Assembly: GCF_900116435.1 (NCBI RefSeq) | Contig: NZ_FPAZ01000002.1 | Coordinates: 62,001 to 126,000 of the forward strand | From: Pseudoalteromonas lipolytica | GTDB lineage: Bacteria; Pseudomonadota; Gammaproteobacteria; Enterobacterales; Alteromonadaceae | Direction of reading: 5' to 3' | Length of the DNA stretch: 64,000 nucleotides | Part shown: piece after piece, positions 54,581 to 64,000 of the stretch | Position numbering within the stretch: position 1 is the first letter of the stretch | Layout: each line of letters begins with the position of its first letter | The notes under the pieces: generated by a model | Told to the model about the DNA's origin: nothing | Seen by the model: only the letters and a program-made list of their open reading frames with translations | The model's database searches: none | Position numbers and translations under genes: made by a program

Positions 54581-54794
54581 ATGGGACTCACTGTTAATTA
54601 ATACCCTTATAAAATGGTCGACTTTCGCTGTTAACACAAATCAGATTTTTCTATCAGAGCAATCGATTTAAAGTCGCGTTTGGGGTCTGGCATTATTTTC
54701 ATACAACTCCTATAGTTCTAAATAACGGGAACTTCTAACTGATTAGTGATTCATAACTAACAGAAAAACCCTTTTATGGCGAAACTGCATTTAA

Positions 54795-57020
<2,226 letters not shown>

Positions 57021-57038
57021 TTTAAGTTAATAAATATC

Positions 57039-57070
57039 AAAAGGCTACAGCATTGCTGTGGCCTTTTTTA
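57039..57070. terminator. Terminator of katG
   Basis: AAAGGCTACAGC-ATT-GCTGTGGCCTTT stem (one mismatch), then TTTT, 19 bp after the stop. A-run and T-run on both sides let it act in both directions. Confidence 0.88.
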
Positions 57071-57130
57071 TAGCAATATTATTAAAGCGTAAGCATCGCT
57101 TGCATATCAAAAATACGCACATTATGAGCG

Positions 57131-58138
57131 TTATTCTTTAAAGGCTAACGCTTTATTCATCGCCTTTTTAAATAGCTCAAAATTTTCAATATGAGGCAAG
57201 TGACCAATGTCTTTTAGTTCAATTAAGTGCGCAGTAGGAATGAGATTAGTGGCCGTTTTACCCAGCTCGTCATAGCGACCAAGTTGGTATTCTACACCCG
57301 GCTTTTTCCAGTTACGGCCAGGACCTGTTCTATCGCGAGTACCAATAATTAAAGCAACAGGCATTTTAAATTGGTCGAACTCAGTAATAACCGGCTGAGT
57401 AAAAATCATGTCATAGGTTTTAGCATTAACCCATGCCATTAACTCATGATCAGGCCCCTGAATTTGGCCACTCAAAAAGTGCGTAAGTTGCTCATAGTGT
57501 TGATTCCATTTCCCGTCATAATAGTTTTGTTTTTGATAGGCAATGATCTTCTCGGGTGTTTTACCAAGCTCAAGATCATAGAAAAAATCAGTGTCTTTGT
57601 ATTGAACATAGCTAAGGTAGTTTTCAAGCCCAATCGGGTTCAATAAAATAAGTTTTCGCACTTGCTCAGGAAACATTAATGCATAGCGGCTTGCCAGCAT
57701 TCCACCCATAGAGTGCCCCAAAACAATTGGGCGTTTTATACCTAACGACGTAATTAATTGATGCGTATTATTGGCAAGGGCAGGGAACGAAAACTGATAA
57801 TCTTTAGGCTTTGATGACTTACCAAAACCAATTTGATCGGGGATTAAAACACCATAGCCCGCTTCATTTAAATACTTCGCTGTCGATGTCCAGTAATGAC
57901 CATTAAAGTTTTTACCATGCATAAGTACAACGGTAGGCTTATCACCCTTAGGTTTTAAATATGAGTAAGCCATTTTTAAAGAAGATTGTTGAGAAGACAG
58001 GTTAAAAAACTTAACAGGGTAGTCGTACGAGTACGTACTCAACTCAGCGTCGTAACTGAGTTTTTCATTATTTGCTAGCACCGAACTTACGTTAAACAGC
58101 GCTACTGCTGAGATTAATATTACGCGTAATAATACCAT
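57131..58138 (-). CDS. Exported alpha/beta hydrolase
   Basis: About 335 residues from the ATG at 58138, where a clean signal peptide starts (MVLLRVILISAVALFNVSSVLA). A frame 34 codons longer has a basic, aromatic leader and is unlikely. The oxyanion block is VVLMHGKNFNG, the nucleophile Ser is in LGHSMGGMLAS, the Asp lies in IIGTRDRTGPG, and the catalytic His is in DIGHLPHIE. The cap is of the epoxide-hydrolase/haloperoxidase kind. The substrate is unknown. Confidence 0.87.
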   Translation of the reverse strand: MVLLRVILISAVALFNVSSVLANNEKLSYDAELSTYSYDYPVKFFNLSSQQSSLKMAYSYLKPKGDKPTVVLMHGKNFNGHYWTSTAKYLNEAGYGVLIPDQIGFGKSSKPKDYQFSFPALANNTHQLITSLGIKRPIVLGHSMGGMLASRYALMFPEQVRKLILLNPIGLENYLSYVQYKDTDFFYDLELGKTPEKIIAYQKQNYYDGKWNQHYEQLTHFLSGQIQGPDHELMAWVNAKTYDMIFTQPVITEFDQFKMPVALIIGTRDRTGPGRNWKKPGVEYQLGRYDELGKTATNLIPTAHLIELKDIGHLPHIENFELFKKAMNKALAFKE

Positions 58139-58298
58139 TATCCTTTCCCACCATTTTTTAAAAAAGTGTCTCCAGCGTATCATCCCTGCTTTAAATTTAT
58201 AATATAAATGCCACGAAAAAATACCGCGCAATGCAGCCATGAAACTTATCTCTCGCGCTTTTTTTACGATTTTATATCGCGTATTCAGCGCTAAGCTT

Positions 58299-58514
58299 GA
58301 CTCTCTAAGCTCGCATCTCTAAGCTCGTAGCTCGTAGCTCGTAGCTCGTAGCTCGTAGCTCGTAGCTCGTAGCTCGTAGCTCGTAGCTCGTAGCTCGTAG
58401 CTCGTAGCTCGAAACTCGCAGCTCGCACCTCGCACCTCGCACCTCGTAGCTCGAACCTCGCACCTCGCACCTCGCACCTCGTAGCTCGAACCTCGCACCT
58501 CGTAACCCGTACTT
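58299..58514. repeat. Heptamer array D, about 31 units with (GTAGCTC)12 core
   Basis: In one continuous 7-bp phase: four mixed units, twelve perfect GTAGCTC units (58327-58410), then 14 mixed units (GAAACTC, GCAGCTC, GCACCTC, GAACCTC, GTAACCC). The sub-block GTAGCTC-GAACCTC-GCACCTC is itself repeated. The array runs in phase straight into the GTAG of a REP-like element. TTCAGCGCTAAG at its left end resembles the module before arrays B1-B3. Confidence 0.92.
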
Positions 58515-58587
58515 GTAGGCGTGAAATTTATTTCGCGCGTCATCGCGCCATAGTGTGTAACCACATCATGAAACAATTGACGCGCGC
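58515..58587 (+). repeat. REP-like element 4 with second inverted repeat
   Basis: GTAG (58515-58518) followed by GCGTGAAATTTATTTCGCGC (58519-58538). The overlapping CGCGCGTCA (58534-58542) pairs with TGACGCGCG (58578-58586). That gives a double-hairpin arrangement like paired REPs in a BIME. It lies between array D and the stop of the lipoprotein gene. Confidence 0.72.
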
Positions 58588-58618
58588 AGGTTAAAAACAA
58601 AAACCTAAACCTGTTTGC

Positions 58619-60538
58619 TTATTGCTTACCCATCCAATAACTATGCTGATATACGTTTTCTTTATAAACTTGATCGCTGTAATCATATAGACGTTGCCAT
58701 ATTAAGCGGTCGAAAATGTATTTATCACCGTCTTTATAAAGCATTTTAAAGTTAGCTAATGACAAATAACTGCCAGTTTCATTGGCTAATATTTCGTTTT
58801 TACAGCTTACAAAATCATCAGCGTTTGGACACAAAGACATTAATGCAAACGTAATGCTATTGTCGCTTTCGAGTTGCCAGTATGCGTTTGGTGTGAAATA
58901 AGCAGCGTCTGTCTCCCCAAAACTAGAGTTGAAATAGTAGCTGCCCTTTCCATCGTCGTTAATAAACCAAAATACTTTATTATTTCCGATGATAAAGTCT
59001 TGGCGTAAGTAGCTAAATACCTCTTTGTAATCAGCTAATGTGATATTGGTTTCGTCTATGACTTCTAATAGCTCGTAGGCTAGGCGTGCTTGGCGCTCTT
59101 CTTTATTACGTTCAAGCGCATAAAGCATTTTACCTGTGTGCATTGTAAAAAATTGCAATGATGTATCTGAGCCATTGCCTGTTAACTTTATGGTTTCGCC
59201 ATTATTATCTAAGGTGTAATGCCACTTAAATGAATCGTTGTTTTTTGGTGTGTTAAACGTGACGGTCGCTTGGTTAGCAGCTGTTATAGCAAAGTGTGTA
59301 GGCACATAGCGTAATGTTAAACCCTCGCCAGTGTCTGCAATCTTATTATCTAAACGGCCTGTATAACGTGTGCCAATTTCAAGGTTGGGTACTGCGGTTG
59401 GTGTAATACGGCGAAATGTGCCGATCGATGTTTGCGTTTGCATTGCGGCAACAAGCTCTGCTGACTCAGCTATTTGGCTTGGGGTTATTTCATCGTGATA
59501 AGTTAAATTGTGGCTTACTTTTACGACCAAAAAGTCATCAAATTGCGCAATAATTTCTGCATCTATTAAGTTTAAGTCAAATGCAACATTAAACTCGTAG
59601 CCATCTTTGTGTAATTGCGACGTGTTATACGTATTAACAAGCGTGTCGCTAGTAATTGTAAGTTGTGTGCCATTAAGCATCGCCGAAAAATCGGCATAAG
59701 GTTGGAATAGTGTTTTTCCTGAGGGAGTCGGCACTGAGCTGGCTAACACAAACTCAAAGTAGCTTTCTTCTGCTTCTGTATTCAAATGATTTACAGTGTG
59801 AAATGTACTCACACGGGTATCAACATAATAGTGTGAGCGTAATTCAGGCTGTGTTTTATACAATGTAACTACGTCGCCTTTGTCTTCAGATACATTAAAA
59901 AACTCAACACGCAGTGCATCATCACGCTTAGCCAAAACATCAATTTCAATCAATGCTTTTTGAGAACAGTCCAAAACACAGTCAATAGCGTGTGTGTTTA
60001 ACGCTACCACGTCAGGATTTGACCATTTAAAAGCACTTAGCTCACCATTGTGTGATAGAACGCCGCTATCTTTCGAGGCAAAAATGAGTTGAATGCTCGC
60101 ATCCTTAGTGTGCCAATTACCGATTATATCGTCATCGCTTAACGTTATAGATTGCCATGCTTCGCGATTTTCAGCGACATTCACAATGAGCGTATACTGA
60201 TTAGTCGCTTTGCCATCCGACACCTCAACCGTAAATGTATGGTTCGCAATATCGAACAAACTGGGTTCAATTTTAAAGGTGACTTGGTTATTTTTGCTAG
60301 AGAGGTTCAGCCATTCTGGCTTATCAATGATTGTTGCAGTGATTGTATCGTTTTGCTCATCTTTTACATCAACCACTAAGGTTGCAGGCTCAAGTGCTTT
60401 TGTATTTATTGTTAATGAGCCAGACAATGTAGGTGCGGTATTTTGTACTACTTTATCATCTGGTTTTTTATCTGTTGATGAGCCGCCACAGGCCGTGAGC
60501 GCAAGCGTCAGTGCCGATACGCCAAGGAACTTTTTCAT
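58619..60538 (-). CDS. Large lipoprotein with cadherin/Ig-like N-terminal domain
   Basis: A 639-residue lipoprotein: MKKFLGVSALTLALTACGGS has a clear lipobox (LTAC). A short linker rich in Lys and Asp precedes a cadherin-like domain (about 33-130: NTAPTLSGSLTINTKALEPATLVVDVKDEQNDTITATI to HTFTVEVSDGKATNQYTLIVNV). The remaining 500 residues are rich in beta-strand-like sequence with DGKGSYYFNSSFG and similar strings; I recognise no domain. It is probably anchored to the outer membrane and cell-surface exposed or periplasmic. Confidence 0.72.
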   Translation of the reverse strand: MKKFLGVSALTLALTACGGSSTDKKPDDKVVQNTAPTLSGSLTINTKALEPATLVVDVKDEQNDTITATIIDKPEWLNLSSKNNQVTFKIEPSLFDIANHTFTVEVSDGKATNQYTLIVNVAENREAWQSITLSDDDIIGNWHTKDASIQLIFASKDSGVLSHNGELSAFKWSNPDVVALNTHAIDCVLDCSQKALIEIDVLAKRDDALRVEFFNVSEDKGDVVTLYKTQPELRSHYYVDTRVSTFHTVNHLNTEAEESYFEFVLASSVPTPSGKTLFQPYADFSAMLNGTQLTITSDTLVNTYNTSQLHKDGYEFNVAFDLNLIDAEIIAQFDDFLVVKVSHNLTYHDEITPSQIAESAELVAAMQTQTSIGTFRRITPTAVPNLEIGTRYTGRLDNKIADTGEGLTLRYVPTHFAITAANQATVTFNTPKNNDSFKWHYTLDNNGETIKLTGNGSDTSLQFFTMHTGKMLYALERNKEERQARLAYELLEVIDETNITLADYKEVFSYLRQDFIIGNNKVFWFINDDGKGSYYFNSSFGETDAAYFTPNAYWQLESDNSITFALMSLCPNADDFVSCKNEILANETGSYLSLANFKMLYKDGDKYIFDRLIWQRLYDYSDQVYKENVYQHSYWMGKQ

Positions 60539-60632
60539 TTACATCCTAAAAATTTGTTATGTTTTGTAAGGGAGATGTAAATTACCTAAAGTGGGTAAGT
60601 AGGTCAAAGGTATTATGTAACTGAACGTAAAC

Positions 60633-60658
60633 AAAAAGGTGAGCTAAATAGCTCACCT
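60633..60658 (-). terminator. Terminator of ybiT
   Basis: On the minus strand AGGTGAGCTA-TT-TAGCTCACCT followed by TTTTG, 14 bp after the ybiT stop. Confidence 0.87.
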
Positions 60659-60671
60659 GTATAAAAAGGGG

Positions 60672-62270
60672 TTATGACTCTTGTTGTGCAACATGGTCCA
60701 TATATTCGTCAAATGTGCCCTGAAAATCGATGATCTGTTTGTCCTTAATATCGATAATGCGGGTTGCCAATGACGAAACAAACTCACGGTCGTGGCTCAC
60801 AAAAATAAGCGTGCCTTCGTAATCTTTTAACGCATTGTTAAGCGCTTCGATGGCTTCCATATCCATGTGGTTCGTGGGTTCATCCATTACGAGTACATTA
60901 ATGTCTTGCATCATTAATTTACCAAATAACAAACGGTTTTTCTCACCACCAGAACAGTTGCGCGCCTTTTTGTTGGCATCGTCTGCGGTAAATAACAAAC
61001 GCCCTAGCATGCCACGCACCATTAAATCGTTATGCTTGGCTGTGCGCCACTGCGACATCCAGTCGAATAGGGTTAAGTCGTTATCAAAGTCTTTAGTGCT
61101 GTCTTGTGGGCAGTAACCAACGCTTGCATTTTCTGACCATTTAACAACCCCTTCGTTACTTTGAAGTTCGTTCACTAAGCAGCGTAAAAACGTCGTTTTA
61201 CCCACGCCGTTTTCACCAATAACAGCCAGTTTTGCACCCGCTTCAAGTAATAAGTCGCCGCCGCTGAATAAGGTTTCGCCGTCAAAGCCATGGCCTAACT
61301 TAGTGAGTTCAAGTGCTTGGCGGTACATTTTTTTGCCTTCGTCAAAGTACAATGACGGGCTCATACGGCTTGATGATTTAACTTCATCTAGCTTAATTTT
61401 ATCCATACGTTTAGCACGTGAACTCGCTTGCTTCGCTTTAGAGGCGTTAGCGCCAAAGCGGTTTACAAAGTCTTGAAGCTCATCGATTTCAGCGCTTTTC
61501 TTCGCATTTTCGGCCAGTAATTGTTCGCGTTGAAGGCTAGATGCCTCAATAAACTTTTCGTAGTTACCCGGGTAAATGCGCAGTTCGCCATAATCAATGT
61601 CGGCCATGTGCGTACAAACCGAGTTTAAAAAGTGACGGTCGTGCGAAATAATAATCATCGTACACTTACGTTGGTTAAGCTCATTGGCTAACCAGTTAAT
61701 GGTGTAAATGTCTAAGTTATTGGTTGGCTCATCAAGAAGCAAAATATCAGGATTAGCAAACAGCGCTTGTGCTAATAACACACGCAGTTTCCAACCCGGT
61801 GCTACATTGGCCATTAACCCGTAATGAAACGCTTGTTCAATACCAGCTTGAATTAAAATTTCTTCAGCGCGGCTTTCTGCCGTGTAACCATCCATTTCGG
61901 CAAAGATACTTTCAAGCTCTGCGACCTTCATGCCGTCTTCTTCGCTCATTTCTGGTAATGAGTAAATGCGGTCACGCTCTTGCTTTACTTTCCAAAGCTC
62001 TGTATCGCCCATTATTACCGCATCAACCACTGTGTATTGCTCAAACGCAAATTGGTCTTGGCTTAGCGTTCCGACTTTTAAGCCTGGTGTAATCGACACG
62101 TTGCCTGAAGAAGGGGTAAGTGCACCACTTAAAATTTTCATAAAGGTTGACTTGCCGCAACCATTTGCGCCAATTAAACCATAGCGGTTACCGTTACCAA
62201 ACTTGGCTGAAATGTTTTCGAACAACGGCTCTGCGCCAAATTGCATGGTGATATTTGCGGTTGAGATCAA
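60672..62270 (-). CDS. ybiT: ABC-F ATPase YbiT
   Basis: A ribosome-associated ABC-F ATPase with no membrane part, 532 residues. The start is a TTG at 62270 with AGGAA 7 nt upstream, giving [12 protein letters not shown], which lines up with E. coli YbiT. Walker A motifs are GANGCGKST (first) and GENGVGKTT (second). Walker B motifs are [13 protein letters not shown] and [12 protein letters not shown]. The first signature is the YbiT-type [15 protein letters not shown], and the second is [10 protein letters not shown]. The P-site linker lies between (about 245-315). It probably acts on stalled or starting ribosomes; its exact role is not settled. Confidence 0.95.
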   Translation of the reverse strand: MISTANITMQFGAEPLFENISAKFGNGNRYGLIGANGCGKSTFMKILSGALTPSSGNVSITPGLKVGTLSQDQFAFEQYTVVDAVIMGDTELWKVKQERDRIYSLPEMSEEDGMKVAELESIFAEMDGYTAESRAEEILIQAGIEQAFHYGLMANVAPGWKLRVLLAQALFANPDILLLDEPTNNLDIYTINWLANELNQRKCTMIIISHDRHFLNSVCTHMADIDYGELRIYPGNYEKFIEASSLQREQLLAENAKKSAEIDELQDFVNRFGANASKAKQASSRAKRMDKIKLDEVKSSSRMSPSLYFDEGKKMYRQALELTKLGHGFDGETLFSGGDLLLEAGAKLAVIGENGVGKTTFLRCLVNELQSNEGVVKWSENASVGYCPQDSTKDFDNDLTLFDWMSQWRTAKHNDLMVRGMLGRLLFTADDANKKARNCSGGEKNRLLFGKLMMQDINVLVMDEPTNHMDMEAIEALNNALKDYEGTLIFVSHDREFVSSLATRIIDIKDKQIIDFQGTFDEYMDHVAQQES

Positions 62271-62473
62271 CGAATTATTCCTAGAAAAATACTGACAGGG
62301 TTATGGTGCAAAACTGCGAAAATAAACAAGCAATAGGGTAAATAATAGGCCGCGGATTATACAGATCCACCCACCGGAAGGCTATTAAATTTATATGAAT
62401 ACTAACGAGGAAAGATTAGAGCTAATAAAACAGACTTTATTGCCCTATATGCACCCTACACAGTTTAAACAGT

Positions 62474-62497
62474 GTAGGCGTGAAATTTATTTCGTGC
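62474..62497 (+). repeat. REP-like element 5
   Basis: GTAG followed by GCGTGAAATTTATTTCGTGC, one base different from the copy at 58515. About 30 bp later comes ATCGCGTATTTAG (62528-62540). That string nearly matches ATCGCGTATTCAG at 58276-58288, so both flanks of the arrays are shared. Confidence 0.72.
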
Positions 62498-62540
62498 GAA
62501 AAGTTCAATCGGTAGCAATGGCTCTACATCGCGTATTTAG

Positions 62541-62850
62541 TCCGCACCTCGCTCCTCGAATTTCGTACCTCGCATTACCCTTTTAGCTGCTCGCACTTCG
62601 CAGCTCGCATTTCGTAGCTAGCACTTAGCACTTCGTAGCTCGCACTTCGTAACTCGCACCTCGTAACTCGCACCTCGTAACTCGCTCCTCGTAACTCGCA
62701 CTTCGCACCTCGCACTTCGTACCTCGCACCTCGCACTTCGTACCTCGCACCTCGAATTTCGTAGCTCGCACTTCGTAACTCGCATTTCGTAGCTAGCACT
62801 TAGCACTTCGTACTTCGCAGCTCGAATTTCGTAGCTCGAATTTCGCAGCT
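62541..62850. repeat. Heptamer array E, about 40 units
   Basis: A short block (62541-62577: CGCACCT, CGCTCCT, CGAATTT, CGTACCT) is followed by about 10 irregular bases, then one long array of degenerate 7-mers (GCACTTC, GTAACTC, GCACCTC, GTAGCTC, GAATTTC, GTAGCTA). A higher-order unit GCACTTC-GTAACTC recurs. The array ends about 5 bp before the stop codon of the EAL gene. Open frames within it are artefacts of the period. Confidence 0.9.
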
Positions 62851-62854
62851 TATG

Positions 62855-63625
62855 CTAATTCAACAAACTAAAATCGACCTCGGGTAGGCATTCAAATCCT
62901 GGGCGAGCAAATAAATACCCTTGCATTAAACTGACGCCAGCACTGCGCAGCCATTGGTATTCTTCAATACATTCAATGCCCTCGGCAAGAGGTGTTATAT
63001 TAAGCTCTTCGAACATTGCAATACAGTGGCTAACAATTGTTTGGCGTGCTTTATCAAGGTGAATATCGCGAACTAACTCCATATCAAGCTTAATAATATT
63101 ACTTTGGAAATCGGCCAATAAATTTAACCCTGAGTAACCAGAGCCAAAATCGTCGGTCGCAGTAATAAATCCAAGTGATTGATAATATTCAATAACGCGT
63201 TTTATATGAGCGGTGTCTTCGACTTGTTCAACTTCGGTAAACTCGAACATTATTTGCTTAACAGGAAAGTTGTATTTTTGGGCGGCTGCTAGCGTCGTTT
63301 TAATACAACGCTCAGGTTGATAAATCGCATTAGGTAAAAAGTTAATACTTAAAATAGACGGTAACGCTAGCTTTGCAGCAAGAGAAATGGCTTTAACACG
63401 GCACAGTTGATCAAATGTGTAACGGTTATCGTCATTAACCTGAGAAATAACAGAATAAGCCGACTCATTATTAGGGCCTCTCACTAAGGCTTCGTAACCA
63501 AAAATATTCTTTGCGGAGCAGTCAATAATAGGTTGAAAAGCCATGGTGAAGTCAAAGCCTAGTTCTAAGTTGTCTTCACACTGTTTACAGCTTACTTGCT
63601 GGCAATTAGTTTGGTTAGTGCGCAT
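62855..63625 (-). CDS. EAL-domain cyclic di-GMP phosphodiesterase
   Basis: A 256-residue stand-alone EAL protein that should hydrolyse cyclic di-GMP in the cytoplasm. Catalytic blocks are intact: YEALVRG, the Asn in SINFLPN, EFTEVEQ, DDFGSGYSG (with Ser where Thr is usual), the Lys in IIKLDMELV, AEGIE, and QGYLFARP. The first 17 residues carry Cys8, Cys13 and Cys16 in NCQQVSCKQC, a possible metal or redox site ahead of the domain. No sensory domain is attached. It could counteract the diguanylate cyclase encoded at 27.0-28.7 kb. Confidence 0.92.
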   Translation of the reverse strand: MRTNQTNCQQVSCKQCEDNLELGFDFTMAFQPIIDCSAKNIFGYEALVRGPNNESAYSVISQVNDDNRYTFDQLCRVKAISLAAKLALPSILSINFLPNAIYQPERCIKTTLAAAQKYNFPVKQIMFEFTEVEQVEDTAHIKRVIEYYQSLGFITATDDFGSGYSGLNLLADFQSNIIKLDMELVRDIHLDKARQTIVSHCIAMFEELNITPLAEGIECIEEYQWLRSAGVSLMQGYLFARPGFECLPEVDFSLLN

Positions 63626-63910
63626 TTTTTACCTATTTATTAAGTACTCTCTTATATAATAGTGCTAGTAAATTCGTAAATGTGCAATGTTCTCGTCTGT
63701 ATTGTTTTACATAGGTTGTTGTAATCTTTTAGTTCTGTGTGGTGCTGCTCGCTTAAGTACATTGCTACAAGCCTTTAACTAGCAGAACACACTGACAATA
63801 AAAAACTGACAAAAGAACAATTGATAATAAAGCTGCTGATAACAGATCAATCGATTAAAAAATGTTTCTCACAGTGAACCTTTAACAGTGCACTTAAAAC
63901 GCAATGCAGC
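63626..63910. other. Gene-free stretch upstream of the EAL gene
   Basis: About 285 AT-rich bases, presumably with the EAL promoter. No RNA gene or repeat is recognised. Confidence 0.5.
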
Positions 63911-64000
63911 TTAAAAAGTCGTTTTTAAAAACAGCTTACTCGCTGTGCTCATGCCAGAAATAACGCGGCTTTTAGCCTTAAACGCACCGTATTTTTTATG
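63911..64000 (-). CDS. Possible C-terminal end of a protein cut by the right edge
   Basis: A minus-strand frame open from the window edge to a TAA at 63911-63913, giving 29 residues that end SGMSTASKLFLKTTF. Composition (Lys, Ser, Thr, Phe) is protein-like, but the stretch is too short to recognise. It may also be chance. Confidence 0.28.
   Translation of the reverse strand, partial: HKKYGAFKAKSRVISGMSTASKLFLKTTF

Noticed and set aside
58139-58240. Longer N terminus for the alpha/beta hydrolase
   Set aside because: The 34 extra residues are Trp-, Lys- and Arg-rich and precede a complete signal peptide; the start at 58138 is better.
58319-58600. A 93-codon frame across array D
   Set aside because: Pure heptamer translation (YELRATS repeated) running into the REP; not a gene.
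62395-62586. A 63-codon frame (MNTNEERLELIKQ) before array E
   Set aside because: Its second half is a translation of the REP and heptamer DNA, and it has no good ribosome site. The first 26 codons might be a relic, but nothing supports a working gene.

Overview
The window looks like chromosome of a marine gammaproteobacterium of the order Alteromonadales, most probably Pseudoalteromonas or a close relative. The evidence is the modest GC content, the closeness of housekeeping proteins to that group (YbiT, DeoB/DeoD, CspA, long-form isocitrate lyase with malate synthase G, a Dld-II type D-lactate dehydrogenase), and the many secreted peptidases. I saw no tRNA, rRNA, phage, transposase gene or CRISPR array. 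The assignment rests on protein resemblance read by eye.

Layout. 1-2057: sbcC (cut by the left edge) and sbcD, then two paralogous 78-residue membrane proteins. 2996-7582: a secreted M1 peptidase with a small partner, a HAD phosphatase and a YebC/TACO1 protein. 7987-12000: divergent glcB and aceA (glyoxylate shunt). 12001-12893: an 893-bp gene-free stretch with a heptamer array, four copies of a 20-bp repeat and two palindromes. 12894-17070: S9 peptidase, VOC protein, a heptamer/REP repeat block and a WD40-like lipoprotein. 17127-20362: a four-gene operon for D-glutamate/5-oxoproline metabolism. 20430-29425: GH3 hexosaminidase, D-lactate dehydrogenase, NagX-like acetyltransferase, diguanylate cyclase and VanX-like dipeptidase. 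29571-35315: M3 lipoprotein peptidase, folE2 behind a probable Zur box, and an S46 dipeptidyl-peptidase. 35506-39744: a tightly packed unit of a thermostable-hemolysin (GNAT-like) protein, an AMP-ligase fused to a haem-oxygenase-like diiron oxidase, an SDR and a TPR protein. This unit runs with almost no gaps into 39748-43479, a two-component system, cupredoxin, FTR1-like permease and outer-membrane protein. 43682-49645: cspA, two convergent solute-binding proteins, and the nucleoside salvage genes udk-nupC and deoB-deoD. 49958-57020: ferredoxin-NADP reductase, a SnoaL-like protein, a TPR protein, a GAF histidine kinase, a small membrane protein and katG. 57131-63625: alpha/beta hydrolase, lipoprotein, ybiT and an EAL protein, broken up by repeat blocks.

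The most unusual non-coding feature is a dispersed composite repeat. Arrays of a 7-bp unit (variants of GCACCTC, GTAGCTC, GAACCTC) occur at five intergenic sites, about 12.1, 15.5-15.9, 51.7, 58.3-58.5 and 62.5-62.8 kb. At four of them the array adjoins a REP-like stem-loop consisting of GTAG followed by GCGTGAAATTTATTTCGCGC. The array phase is kept across unit variants and even into a different 7-bp repeat, (TAACCAC)10. The most interesting coding features are the adenylation/diiron-oxidase fusion operon and the D-glutamate cyclase operon, in which the two halves of the enzyme are separate genes.
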